Below are positions 17,079 to 28,899 of a DNA stretch of 64,000 nt, in pieces (positions within the stretch are counted from its first letter, which is position 1; each line of letters starts with the position of its first letter). The position numbers and the translations under genes are program-made. The stretch is from CAWGOF01 sp963824225 (lineage in GTDB: Bacteria; Acidobacteriota; Polarisedimenticolia; Polarisedimenticolales; Polarisedimenticolaceae). The notes under the pieces are model-generated. The model saw only the letters and a list, made by a program, of their open reading frames with translations, made no database searches and was not told the DNA's origin. The stretch spans positions 186,001 to 250,000 of the forward strand of contig CAWGOF010000002.1 in NCBI GenBank assembly GCA_963824225.1, read 5' to 3'.

Positions 17079-18637
17079 GCGACCCGGCGCTCGTACCGAA
17101 CGCGATCGGCCGTCGCGTGCCGACGACCGTGAACGGTCGTGCGGCCGCACCGTTTCTCGGCGTTTCGGCCCACGCGCCGACGGGCGCCAAGCACGGCCCG
17201 TCGATCCGAAGCTGCCGCGACTACCCGCGGAACGGCGACAAGCGGGTCGGCTCGCTCGAGGAGGCGTTCGAGCGCTGCGGGCTCGCGAGCGGGATGGTGC
17301 TCTCGTCGCATCACCACCTGCGGAACGGCGATCGCGTGGCACTCTCGGCGCTCGAGACGGCCGGACGGATGGGCGCCCGCGACCTGCTGTGGTTTCCGAG
17401 CGCGTCGTTCCCATGCCACGAGCCGGTGATCGATCTGATGGACCGCGGGATCGTCCATCACATCGAAGGCAGCATGAACGGTCCGCTCGGCGAGTATTGC
17501 TCGCGGGGCAAGATGCGCGGGATGGGCGTTCTGCGCTCGCACGGCGGGCGCTGGCAGGCGATCCAGGACGGCGAGGTGCGGATCGACATCGCGGTCATCG
17601 CCGCGCCGTCGGCCGATCCGTTCGGTAACGCCGACGGATCGCACGGGCGCTCGGCGTGCGGCAGCCTGGGCTTCGCGCTCGCCGACTCGATCTACGCCGA
17701 GCACGTGATCGTCGTCACCGACAATCTCGTGCCGTTCCCGTGCGTGCCGTGGCAGATCCAAGGCAACAACGTGGATCACGTCGTGGTCGTCGAGTCGATC
17801 GGCGATCCGAGCAAGATCGTATCGGGCACGACGCAGATCACGCGCAGCCCCGATCGCCTGCTCATCGCCGAGAACGTGGCGCAGCTGATCGCCGACGCCG
17901 GAATCCTGCGCGACGGGTTCTCGTTCCAGGCCGGTGCGGGAGGCATCGCGCTGGCGTTCGTCGCGGCCCTGCGGCAGAGGATGCGCGAGCGCGGCGTCCG
18001 CGCGCGGTTCGTGCGGGGCGGCTCGACGCGCTACCTCGTCGAGCTGCTGCAGGACGGGCTGTGCGACTACATCCTCGACGGTCAGACGTTCGACCTCGAC
18101 GGTGTCCAGTCGATCGGCTCGGACCCGCGGCACGTCGCGACCTCGCCGTTCACGTCGTACAACTACCACGGCAAGGGCAGCTTCGCCTCGATGGTCGACG
18201 TGGTCGTGCTTGGAGCGACCGAGGTCGACGTGAAGTTCAACGCCAACGTGGTGACGCATTCGGACGGCCGGCTGCTCCACGGAATCGGCGGCTGGCAGAA
18301 CTGCCTCGACGCCGGCTGCACGATCCTCGCGGTCCCGTCGTTCCGCGACCGGATCCCGGTGATCGTCGACGAGGTCACGACGGTCACCGGCCCGGGCGAG
18401 TGCATCGACGTCGTGGCGACCGAGCGCGGGATCGCGATCAACCCGCTGCGGCGGGACCTGATCGACGCGCTCGCCGGCTCGAGCCTGCCGATCCGACCGA
18501 TCGAGGCGATCCAGCGCGAGGTCGAGGAGCTGTGCGGGGGCAAGCCGCAGCGCCCGCGATTCGCCGATCGCCCGGTCGCCGTGGTCCGCTGGGTCGACGG
18601 CACCGTCCTGGATACGGTGTTCCAGATCGCTCCGTGA
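17075..18637 (+). CDS. citF: Citrate lyase alpha subunit (CitF)
   Basis: A 520-residue CitF, the acetyl-ACP:citrate transferase subunit, of normal family length. It opens with VPNAIGRRVPTTVNGR, then KRVGSLEEAFERCGLASGMVLSSHHHLRNGD, SADPFGNADGSHGRSACGSLG and SFQAGAGGIALAF, all typical of the family. ATG 17075 overlaps the CitD-CitE stop (ATGA), so the two subunits are likely made in fixed ratio. The genes for acetylating and building the prosthetic group (citC, citG, citX) are not in the window. Confidence 0.93.
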   Translation: MSDPALVPNAIGRRVPTTVNGRAAAPFLGVSAHAPTGAKHGPSIRSCRDYPRNGDKRVGSLEEAFERCGLASGMVLSSHHHLRNGDRVALSALETAGRMGARDLLWFPSASFPCHEPVIDLMDRGIVHHIEGSMNGPLGEYCSRGKMRGMGVLRSHGGRWQAIQDGEVRIDIAVIAAPSADPFGNADGSHGRSACGSLGFALADSIYAEHVIVVTDNLVPFPCVPWQIQGNNVDHVVVVESIGDPSKIVSGTTQITRSPDRLLIAENVAQLIADAGILRDGFSFQAGAGGIALAFVAALRQRMRERGVRARFVRGGSTRYLVELLQDGLCDYILDGQTFDLDGVQSIGSDPRHVATSPFTSYNYHGKGSFASMVDVVVLGATEVDVKFNANVVTHSDGRLLHGIGGWQNCLDAGCTILAVPSFRDRIPVIVDEVTTVTGPGECIDVVATERGIAINPLRRDLIDALAGSSLPIRPIEAIQREVEELCGGKPQRPRFADRPVAVVRWVDGTVLDTVFQIAP

Positions 18638-18738
18638 CCCCGGTCTCGCGAACCCACGCAACCGGGTCCAGGGCTCGAACGTAGTAACATCTCGCGCGCC
18701 CGCCGATCCGCGGCGACGCGTCCCCGGGGAGGAGATCC

Positions 18739-21700
18739 GTGAGGTATTCGTTGCGCTCGACGTTCGCCCTGCTCTGTGCTCTCACCGCCTGGTCCGCCCC
18801 CGCTCTGGCCGGCGTCGACGCCCGGATGCTGCGCTTTCCGGACGTATCGGCGGACCGCATCGCGTTCGTGTACGCCGGCGACATCTGGATCGTCGCCAAG
18901 ACCGGCGGCACGGCCCAGCGACTGAGCACGCCGCTCGGCGAGGAAACGTTTCCCCGGTTCTCGCCCGACGGACGGGAGATCGCGTTCAGCGCGAACTACG
19001 ACGGGAACAACGACGTGTACGTCGTGCCGGTCGACGGCGGCGTGCCGCGCCGGCTCACGTACCACCCGTATACCGACCGGCTCCTCGACTGGTACCCGGA
19101 CGGCCGGGCGATCCTGTTCGCCTCCCCCCGAACGAGCGGCACGAACCGGTTCAACCAGCTGTGGAAGATCTCGCCCGAGGGTGGCATGCCCCAGAAGCTG
19201 CCCATTCCGTACGGCGAGTTCGGCTCGATCTCTCCCGACGGCGGGACCCTGGCGTACGTCCCGCTCTCGACCGACTTCCGGACGTGGAAGCGCTACCGCG
19301 GCGGGATGAACCCGGACATCTGGCTGTTCGACCTGGAGCAGCACACGTCGAAGAACGCGACCGCCGACGTCGCGGCCGATTCCCAGCCGATGTGGCACGG
19401 CAAGACGCTGTACTTCCTGTCCGACCGCGACGCGAACAAGCGGGCGAACCTGTGGGCCGTGGACACGCCGGCGGGCCGGCCACGTCAGGTCACGCGGTTC
19501 GAAGAGATGGACGTCGCGTTTCCGGCGATCGGGCCGCGCGACATCGTGTTCTCGGTCGGCGGCGAGCTGCACGTGCTCGATCTCGCGACCGAGACGACCC
19601 GGCGCGTCGACGTCGACGTGGTCACCGACCGCGCGACGCTCAAGCCACGGCAGCTTCCGGTCAACGACCGGATCGTCACGGCCGGCGTGTCGCCGGCGGG
19701 CAAGCGCGTCGTGTTCGAGGCGCGGGGCGAGCTGTTCAGCGTTCCCGTCGAGCACGGCGTCACGTGGAACCTGACGAACAGCCCGGGCATCGCCGAGCGC
19801 AGTCCGGCGTGGTCGCCCGACGGCAAGTGGATCGCCTACTTCTCCGACCGCTCGGGCGAGTACGAGCTGTGCCTCCGGTCGGGCGACGGATCGGGCACCG
19901 AGCGCGTGCTCAGCGCGCTCGGTCCGGGCTTCCGCTACCTGCCGCAGTGGTCCCCCGACTCGAAGAAGGTCGTGTTCGTCGACCAGGCGATGCAGATCTG
20001 GCTGTTCGACGTCGATACCAAGCGCGAGAAGAAGATCGACAAGGGCTCGTTCATGTTCCACGGAAACCTGACCGGGTTCCGCGCGGCGTGGTCCGCCGAC
20101 AGCCGGTGGATCGCCTGGTCGCGCGCGCTCGAGCGCGGCGGCAGCTCGGTATTCCTGTACGACGCGAAGGGCGAGAAGCTGCACCAGGTCACGTCCGGGT
20201 TCTACAACGACGGCGGACCGACGTTCGACCCGGCCGGGAAATACCTGTTCTTCGGCTGCGGCCGGAGCTTCGAGCCGACCTACAGCGACCTGGACAACTC
20301 CTGGATCTACGCCAACACGAGCCAGCTGTGTGCCGTGCCGTTGCGCAAGGACGTTCCCTCCCCTCTCGCGCCCCGCAACGACATGGACGGCGACGACAAG
20401 GACAAGAAGGACGACAAGGACAAGAAGGACGAGAAGAAGGACGGTGACGACGCGAAGCGATCGGGCAAGGACGAGGGCAAGGCCGACAAGGACAAGAAGA
20501 AGGTCGAGCCGGTCGAGATCGACGTCGAGGATTTCGAGCGGCGCGTGGTCGTCCTGCCGCCGAAGGCCGGCAACTACGACAACCTCGCCGCCGTCGAGGG
20601 CAAGCTCCTGTTCATTCGCCGGCCCCGATCCGGTAGCAGCACCGAGGACAGCCCGATCGCGTTCTACGACCTCGAGAAGCGCGAGGAGAAGACCGTGCTC
20701 GGCACCGCCGACTTCTTCCTCGTCGCCGCCGAGGGCAAGAAGATCCTCGTCGGATCCAAGGACAAGTTCGCCGTCCTGGACATCGCGCCGGACCAGAAGC
20801 TCGAAAAGACGGTCGACGTCTCGGGCCTGTCGATGGAGCTCGACCCCGTCGCCGAGTGGCGTCAGATGTTCCACGACGCGTGGCGCATGGAGCGCGACTA
20901 CTTCTACGACCCGAGCATGCACGGGGTCAACTGGGCCGAGATGCGCAAGCGCTACGGCGCGCTGCTCCCGCACGTCGTCACGCGCTGGGACCTGAACTTC
21001 CTGCTGGGCGAGCTGATCGCCGAGCTCAACGCGTCGCACGCGTATCGCGGGGGCGGGGATACGGAGCAGGCGAAGCAAGCCCCGGTCGGGCTTCTCGGCG
21101 CCGACTTCGAGCTGGACCACGGCGCGTACCGGATCCAGCGGATCCTCGACGGCGCCGTGTGGGACAGCGAGGTGCGCTCGCCGCTCGCGCGGCCCGGCGT
21201 CGGGGTCAAGGTCGGCGACTACATCCTGGCGGTGAACGGCGTGCCGATCGACACGACCAAGGAGCCGTGGGCCGCGCTCCAGGGCCTCGCGGGCAAGACC
21301 GTGGCCCTCTCCGTCCACGACAAGCCGACGCGCGACGGCGCGCGCGAGGTCCTCGTCGAGACGCTCGGTGGCGAACAGGAGTTCCGGCTGCGAAACCTGG
21401 CGTGGATCGAGAACAACCGGCGCAAGGTCGAGCAGGCGACGAACGGCCGCGTGGGCTACGTGTACGTCCCGTCGACAGGCCTCGATGGCCAGACCGAGCT
21501 GGTGCGGATGTTCTCGGGCCAGGCGACCAAGGAGGGGTTGATCGTCGACGAGCGGTTCAACAGCGGAGGCCAGATTCCGGACCGGTTCGTCGAGCTGCTG
21601 AATCGTCCGCTCTACAACTACTGGGGCGTCCGGGACGGAGTGGATTGGCAGTGGCCGCCCGTGGCCCAGACCGGGCCGAAGGCGATGTTGATCAACGGCT

Positions 21701-22053
21701 GGAGCGGCTCGGGCGGCGACTGTTTCCCGTACTACTTCCGCGCTGCGAAGCTCGGACCGCTGATCGGCATGCGTACCTGGGGCGGGCTGATCGGGATCAG
21801 CGGCTCACCCCAGCTCATCGACGGTGGTGCCGTGACCGTTCCGACCTTCGGGTTCTACGCGCTCGACGGCAAGTGGGCCGTCGAGGGCCACGGGATCGAC
21901 CCCGACATCGAGGTCGTGGACGACCCGGCAAAGATGGTCGACGGAGGTGACCCGCAGCTCGAGCGTGCGATCCGTGAGGTCATGAGCGAGCTCGAGCGGC
22001 ATCCGGCCAAGCGGCCGACCCGGGTCCCGTACCCGAATCGCGCGGGGCGTTGA
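18739..22053 (+). CDS. Tricorn-like S41 protease with beta-propeller
   Basis: A 1104-residue exported protease. A signal peptide (LRSTFALLCALTAWSAPALA) is followed by PD40/WD40-like propeller repeats, seen as repeated FSPDG, WSPDGKWIAY and WSADSRWIAW. A Lys/Asp-rich linker covers residues ~548-600. The C-terminal half has the tricorn C1 region, a PDZ domain (~820-890) and the S41 peptidase core: YVPSTGLDG, NSGGQIPDRF and NGWSGSGGDCFP, where Ser 989 or 991 is the candidate nucleophile. Such proteins degrade oligopeptides. GTG 18739 follows GGGGAGGAG. It is transcribed alone. Confidence 0.9.
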   Translation: MRYSLRSTFALLCALTAWSAPALAGVDARMLRFPDVSADRIAFVYAGDIWIVAKTGGTAQRLSTPLGEETFPRFSPDGREIAFSANYDGNNDVYVVPVDGGVPRRLTYHPYTDRLLDWYPDGRAILFASPRTSGTNRFNQLWKISPEGGMPQKLPIPYGEFGSISPDGGTLAYVPLSTDFRTWKRYRGGMNPDIWLFDLEQHTSKNATADVAADSQPMWHGKTLYFLSDRDANKRANLWAVDTPAGRPRQVTRFEEMDVAFPAIGPRDIVFSVGGELHVLDLATETTRRVDVDVVTDRATLKPRQLPVNDRIVTAGVSPAGKRVVFEARGELFSVPVEHGVTWNLTNSPGIAERSPAWSPDGKWIAYFSDRSGEYELCLRSGDGSGTERVLSALGPGFRYLPQWSPDSKKVVFVDQAMQIWLFDVDTKREKKIDKGSFMFHGNLTGFRAAWSADSRWIAWSRALERGGSSVFLYDAKGEKLHQVTSGFYNDGGPTFDPAGKYLFFGCGRSFEPTYSDLDNSWIYANTSQLCAVPLRKDVPSPLAPRNDMDGDDKDKKDDKDKKDEKKDGDDAKRSGKDEGKADKDKKKVEPVEIDVEDFERRVVVLPPKAGNYDNLAAVEGKLLFIRRPRSGSSTEDSPIAFYDLEKREEKTVLGTADFFLVAAEGKKILVGSKDKFAVLDIAPDQKLEKTVDVSGLSMELDPVAEWRQMFHDAWRMERDYFYDPSMHGVNWAEMRKRYGALLPHVVTRWDLNFLLGELIAELNASHAYRGGGDTEQAKQAPVGLLGADFELDHGAYRIQRILDGAVWDSEVRSPLARPGVGVKVGDYILAVNGVPIDTTKEPWAALQGLAGKTVALSVHDKPTRDGAREVLVETLGGEQEFRLRNLAWIENNRRKVEQATNGRVGYVYVPSTGLDGQTELVRMFSGQATKEGLIVDERFNSGGQIPDRFVELLNRPLYNYWGVRDGVDWQWPPVAQTGPKAMLINGWSGSGGDCFPYYFRAAKLGPLIGMRTWGGLIGISGSPQLIDGGAVTVPTFGFYALDGKWAVEGHGIDPDIEVVDDPAKMVDGGDPQLERAIREVMSELERHPAKRPTRVPYPNRAGR

Positions 22054-22073
22054 TCGGTCGGGGGGAAAAGGTA

Positions 22074-22134
22074 CAACCCGGGCTCGTTTCCTTGCCTCGG
22101 CGACTCTTGAGACCGGAATCCCGAGCCCGGGTTG
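22074..22134. terminator. 13-bp inverted repeat after the tricorn-like gene
   Basis: CAACCCGGGCTCG and CGAGCCCGGGTTG are perfect complements separated by 35 bases, starting 20 bases after the stop. No T-run follows, so it may be a factor-dependent terminator, an mRNA-stabilising hairpin or a binding site. Confidence 0.45.
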
Positions 22135-22279
22135 CGACAGACCACCGAGGCGCTCGTTTGGCACGCGACGGTTGAGGCGCCTCGCTCGCTTTCGAAGAGG
22201 AGCAAGCGGCATACCATCGTCGTTCGTGCTCAACGCGCGGTGATTTCGCCCGTGCTGGGCAAATACCCGACGAAGGTCT

Positions 22280-22308
22280 GACACATTCGTGTCGACACTT
22301 CGACACAT
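22280..22308. promoter_or_regulatory. Cluster of GACAC/GTGTC dyads before the glucosidase
   Basis: GACAC-N4-GTGTC overlaps GTGTCGACAC, and a further TCGACACA follows; all lie within 50 bases upstream of the glucosidase start. This resembles a repressor operator array, but no -35/-10 pair is obvious. Confidence 0.3.
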
Positions 22309-22326
22309 ACCTGGGTAGAGGTGACC

Positions 22327-25004
<2,678 letters not shown>

Positions 25005-25008
<4 letters not shown>

Positions 25009-25868
25009 TCGCGAGCCTGGAGCAGAGCTTCCCGGACCTCGGCGTCCTGCGCCGGAACTGGCCGGGACACGAGAGCCGGACCACGACGCATCGGGTCGTG
25101 GTCTCGGGCGTCACGATCGGCGGTGCGGATCGCACGCTGATCGCCGGGCCGTGCGCGGTCGAGTCGCTGGATCAAACGCTGGCGGTGGCCCGGGCGGCCC
25201 AAGCGGCGGGCGTCCACCTGCTACGTGGAGGAGCGTACAAGCCACGGACGAACCCGCACTCGTTCCAGGGGCTCGGCCTCGCGGGACTCGAGATCCTCGC
25301 CGAGGTGCGGCGGCGGACCGGCCTCGGGATCGTCACCGAGGTACTCGACCCGCGCCTCGTCGAGCAGGTCGCCGCGCACGCCGACATGCTGCAGATCGGC
25401 TCGCGGTCGATGCAGAACTTTCCGCTGTTGACCGAGGTCGGTCGCGCGAACGTGCCGGTCCTGCTCAAGCGCGGCTTCAGCGCCACGCTCGAGGAGTGGT
25501 TGTGCGCCGCGGAGTACGTGGCGCGCGAGGGGAACCGGCAGATCGTCCTGTGCGAGCGCGGCGTCCGGACCGCGTGTCACTGGAGCTACTCGCGGAGCGT
25601 TCTCGATCTCAACGTGCTCGAGCCGCTACGGCACCTGACGCCGCTCCCGGTCGTCGTCGATCCGAGCCACTCGACCGGTGACTGGCACCTGGTCCTCGCA
25701 CTGTCCCGCGCGGCGATCGCGGCCGGCGCCCACGGCCTCGTCGTCGAGGTCGTCGAGCCCGGAGCCGATCGCCGGCTCCTGCGTTCGGATGCCGAGCAGG
25801 GCGTGCCGCCGGAGATCCTGAGCGAGATCGCCGACGCCGCACGCACCGTGGTCGGAGCCGGCGGTTGA
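25005..25868 (+). CDS. aroF: DAHP synthase, type I beta
   Basis: 3-Deoxy-7-phosphoheptulonate synthase condenses phosphoenolpyruvate and erythrose 4-phosphate at the entry to aromatic amino-acid synthesis. The 287-residue TIM-barrel protein has AGPCAVES, RGGAYKPRTNPHSFQGLG, MLQIGSRSMQNF, VLLKRG, ICERG-type VLCERGVR and VDPSHSTGD, the set for the I-beta (KDOPS-like) subclass. It lacks the ferredoxin-like or chorismate mutase extension that gives feedback control in some relatives. Its start overlaps the glucosidase stop and its end overlaps the next gene by TTGA. Confidence 0.95.
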
Positions 25869-27127
25869 GCGATCCCGGGATCCGGATCGGGATCCGCCGG
25901 GAAGACAAGAACGAGTGGGAGCGCCGGGCCCCGCTGACACCGGACCACGTGGCCGAGCTCGTCCGACACCACGGGCTCGCGGTGACCGTCGAGTCGTGTC
26001 GGCGACGAATCTTCGGCGACGCGGAGTACGCACGCGCGGGAGCGCGAATCGCCGAGCACGTCGACGACTGTTGCGTGGTGTTCGGGATCAAGGAGATTCT
26101 GCCCGAGCGGATCCGGCCCGGCGTCACGTACCTGCTGTTCTCCCACACGGCGAAGGCCCAGGCCCACAACATGCCGATGCTCGGCGCGTTCCTCGAGCGC
26201 CGAGCAACCCTCGTGGACTACGAGCTGATCGTCGACTCGAGCGGACGACGGCTCGTGTTCTTCGGCCGCCATGCCGGATACGCGGGGATGATCGATGCGC
26301 TGTGGGCGCTCGGCCGGAGCTTCGCCGCGGATGGACAGCCGACGCCGTTCGAGCATGTGCGCTTGGCCCACGAGTACGCGAGCCTCGACGAGGCCACGCA
26401 CCACGTATCGCGGATCGGCGAGCAGATCCGGCACGACGGGATCGCCGAGCCGCTGCGGCCGATCGTCTTTGGATTCACGGGCTCGGGGAACGTGACGCAC
26501 GGGGCGCTCGAGATCTTCGAGCGCCTTCCGACCGTCGAGATCTCGCCCGACGAGCTCGAGCCGGCGCTGGCCGATCCCGCGCTCTCGCATCACGCCGTCT
26601 ACGGCGTGCGCTTCCGACGCAACCACAGGTCCGGCGGGCTCGCGCGGTGGCTGCCGCACCTGACGGTGCTCGTCCACGGGGCGTACTGGAGCCCGGACCA
26701 ACCGCCGATCGTCACGCGGGACGATCTGCGCGCCCTGTGGGCCGGCTCCGGGCCTCGTCTGCGCCTCCTGGCCGACCTGGCCTGCGATCTCGACGGGGCC
26801 CTGGCGAGCACGGTGCGGATCACCGACCCCGGTGCGCCGGTGTACATCTACGACCCCACGACCCACGCCACGCGACCGCCGTTCCGCGGACCCGGGCCGC
26901 TCGTGCTGGCGATCGACAACCTGCCGTGCCAGCTCCCGGCCGAGGCTTCGCAGCACTTCGGAGACGCGCTCGTGCGATTCCTCCCTGCCCTCGCGCGCTG
27001 CGACTTCCGGCGTGACCTGACGCAGCTCGGCCTGCCGCCCGAGATCGCCCGGGCGATCGTGGCCCACGCGGGCGCGCTGCTTCCGCGCCACGCCTGGCTC
27101 GCCGCTCACGTTCCACCGCCGTGCTAG
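25865..27127 (+). CDS. Stand-alone lysine-ketoglutarate reductase (saccharopine-forming), eukaryotic type
   Basis: The 420-residue product matches the N-terminal domain of bifunctional aminoadipic semialdehyde synthase of animals and plants: IGIRREDKNEWERRAPLTPD, YLLFSHTAKAQAHNMPML, FFGRHAGYAGMIDALWALG, the nucleotide loop FTGSGNVTHGALEIFERLP, VHGAYW and IDNLPCQLPAEASQHFGD. That domain condenses lysine and 2-oxoglutarate to saccharopine with NADPH. The second half of the eukaryotic enzyme (saccharopine dehydrogenase) is missing here. TTG 25865, overlapping the aroF stop, gives the conserved N-terminus. Why it is coupled to aroF is unclear. Confidence 0.88.
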   Translation: MSDPGIRIGIRREDKNEWERRAPLTPDHVAELVRHHGLAVTVESCRRRIFGDAEYARAGARIAEHVDDCCVVFGIKEILPERIRPGVTYLLFSHTAKAQAHNMPMLGAFLERRATLVDYELIVDSSGRRLVFFGRHAGYAGMIDALWALGRSFAADGQPTPFEHVRLAHEYASLDEATHHVSRIGEQIRHDGIAEPLRPIVFGFTGSGNVTHGALEIFERLPTVEISPDELEPALADPALSHHAVYGVRFRRNHRSGGLARWLPHLTVLVHGAYWSPDQPPIVTRDDLRALWAGSGPRLRLLADLACDLDGALASTVRITDPGAPVYIYDPTTHATRPPFRGPGPLVLAIDNLPCQLPAEASQHFGDALVRFLPALARCDFRRDLTQLGLPPEIARAIVAHAGALLPRHAWLAAHVPPPC

Positions 27128-27130
27128 AAT
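27125..27130 (+). promoter_or_regulatory. -10 element (TAGAAT) of metG
   Basis: TAGAAT begins with the TAG stop of the lysine-ketoglutarate reductase and lies 29 bases before the metG ATG, leaving room for a short leader with a G-rich ribosome site. Confidence 0.45.
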
Positions 27131-27159
27131 CGCGCGCCTTCCGCGGGGACGGGGGCTCG

Positions 27160-28890
27160 ATGGCGGCGCGACGGTTCCTGGTCACGGCGGGTCTCCCGTA
27201 CTCGAACGGCCTGCTGCACGTCGGACACATCGCCGGCGCGTACCTCCCCGCCGACACGTACGTCCGCTACCTGCGCGCGCGGGGCGACGACGTCCGGTTC
27301 GTGTGCGGGAGCGACGACAACGGTGTGGCGTCGTTGCTCTCGGCACGCAAGGAAGGGAAGCGCGTCGAGGATCTCACGGCGTACTACCACGCCCGCCAGC
27401 TCGAGGACTTCCGCAGCCTGGGGATCGAGTTCGACGTGTACGGCGGAACGCACCAGCCGGGGTTCGTCGACCGTCATGTCCAGGTGAGCCAGGCGTTCTT
27501 CCGTCGGATCCACGATCGCGGATACTTCGTCAAGAAGACCGCCGAGCAGCTGTACGACGCCGAGGCCGCGCAGTTCCTCGCCGATCGCTACGTCCGCGGC
27601 ACGTGCTACCACACGCGCGACGACGGTACGCCGTGCGGGTTCCCCGAGGCGTACGGCGATCAGTGCGAATCCTGCGGCAAGGCCATCGATCCGTTGCGAC
27701 TCATCGATCCGGTGAGCGTGGTCACGGGCACACGGCCGGTTGCGCGTCTCACGACCCACTGGTACCTGCGGCTGTCCGAGTTCGAGGAGCCGCTCCGCGC
27801 GTGGCTCGAACGCAAGCAGCCCCCGGGCGACGACGGCCCGCCGTGGCGCGAGGGCGTCCTGCGATTCGCGTTGGGCCAGATCCGCGAGGGGCTGCCCGAG
27901 CGCGCGATGACCCGCGACCTCGCGTGGGGCGTCCCGGTGCCGCTCGACGACCCGGAGGCCGCGGGCAAGGTGCTGTACGTCTGGTTCGACGCGCCGATCG
28001 GCTACGTGTCGTTCACCGCGGCGCTGTGCGAGCGCGAGGGGGGCGACGGGCGCGCGTACGAGCGGTACTGGAAGGACCCGGCGACGCGGATCGTGCACTT
28101 CATCGGCGAGGACAACGTCGTGTTCCACGCTCTCGTGTGGCCGGCGATGCTGATGGCCGAAGGGAGCTACGCGTTACCGTGGCAGGTCGTGGCCAACTCG
28201 TTTCTGAACATCCGGTTCCCCGGCGCGGACGAGCAGAAGATCAGCAAGAGCCGCGGCACCGCGATCTGGATCTCCGAGTACGCCCGGACGTTCGCGCCCG
28301 ATCCGCTGCGCTACTACCTGACCGCGATCGCCCCCGAGACCGCGCGGACGACGTTCGAACCCCAGGACTTCGTCGCGCGCAACAACGGCGAGCTGTCGAA
28401 CGCGTACGGCAATTTCGTCCACCGGACCCTGACGTTCATCGAGCGCTACTTCGATCGGCGCGTGCCGGAGGTCGGACGACGGGAGGACATCGACCTGGAG
28501 CACCTGGCGCGCATCCGCGACCATGCGCTGCGCGTGACCGAACATCTCGAAGCGTTCCGGTTCCGCACGGCGCTGGGGGAGATCCTCGGGCTGGCCCGCG
28601 CGTCGAACGTGTACCTCGATCGCAAACAGCCCTGGCGTCAGCGGACCACGGATCTCGCCGCCTGCGGCACGACGCTCAACGTGTGCCTGCAGACGGTGCG
28701 CGCGCTGGTCACGCTGTCGGCGCCGTTCCTGCCGTTCGCCGCGGCTCGATCGGCCGCGATGCTCGGCCTCGCCCCTCCGCCGTTGCCGTGGGACTCGGCA
28801 ACCCACGAGCTTCCCGCTGGGCACGCGCTCGGCGCACCCGAACCGCTCTTTCCACGCATCGAGTCGCAGGACTGGTCGGTCGGGAGCTAG
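27160..28890 (+). CDS. metG: Methionyl-tRNA synthetase
   Basis: Class I synthetase of 576 residues that charges tRNA-Met. The HIGH motif appears as HVGHIAG, the KMSKS loop as KISKSRGT, and the connective zinc domain keeps CYHTRDDGTPCGF and CESCGKAIDP (four Cys). LPYSNG at the start and NSFLNIRFPG before the KISKS loop are diagnostic. The C-terminal dimerisation domain of longer MetG proteins is absent. ATG 27160 follows GGGGACGGGGG; an in-frame ATG-like codon at 27121 would add 13 residues overlapping the previous gene and is rejected. Confidence 0.96.
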   Translation: MAARRFLVTAGLPYSNGLLHVGHIAGAYLPADTYVRYLRARGDDVRFVCGSDDNGVASLLSARKEGKRVEDLTAYYHARQLEDFRSLGIEFDVYGGTHQPGFVDRHVQVSQAFFRRIHDRGYFVKKTAEQLYDAEAAQFLADRYVRGTCYHTRDDGTPCGFPEAYGDQCESCGKAIDPLRLIDPVSVVTGTRPVARLTTHWYLRLSEFEEPLRAWLERKQPPGDDGPPWREGVLRFALGQIREGLPERAMTRDLAWGVPVPLDDPEAAGKVLYVWFDAPIGYVSFTAALCEREGGDGRAYERYWKDPATRIVHFIGEDNVVFHALVWPAMLMAEGSYALPWQVVANSFLNIRFPGADEQKISKSRGTAIWISEYARTFAPDPLRYYLTAIAPETARTTFEPQDFVARNNGELSNAYGNFVHRTLTFIERYFDRRVPEVGRREDIDLEHLARIRDHALRVTEHLEAFRFRTALGEILGLARASNVYLDRKQPWRQRTTDLAACGTTLNVCLQTVRALVTLSAPFLPFAAARSAAMLGLAPPPLPWDSATHELPAGHALGAPEPLFPRIESQDWSVGS

Positions 28891-28899
28891 AATCGCGAG

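Noticed and set aside
18163..21318. A 1051-codon open frame antisense to citF and the tricorn-like gene
   Set aside because: Spans two unrelated real genes and their gap, without any recognisable domain.
28888..28893. TAGAAT at the end of metG as a promoter
   Set aside because: No rightward gene follows; it is the stop codon plus AAT, showing that single TAGAAT matches can occur by chance.
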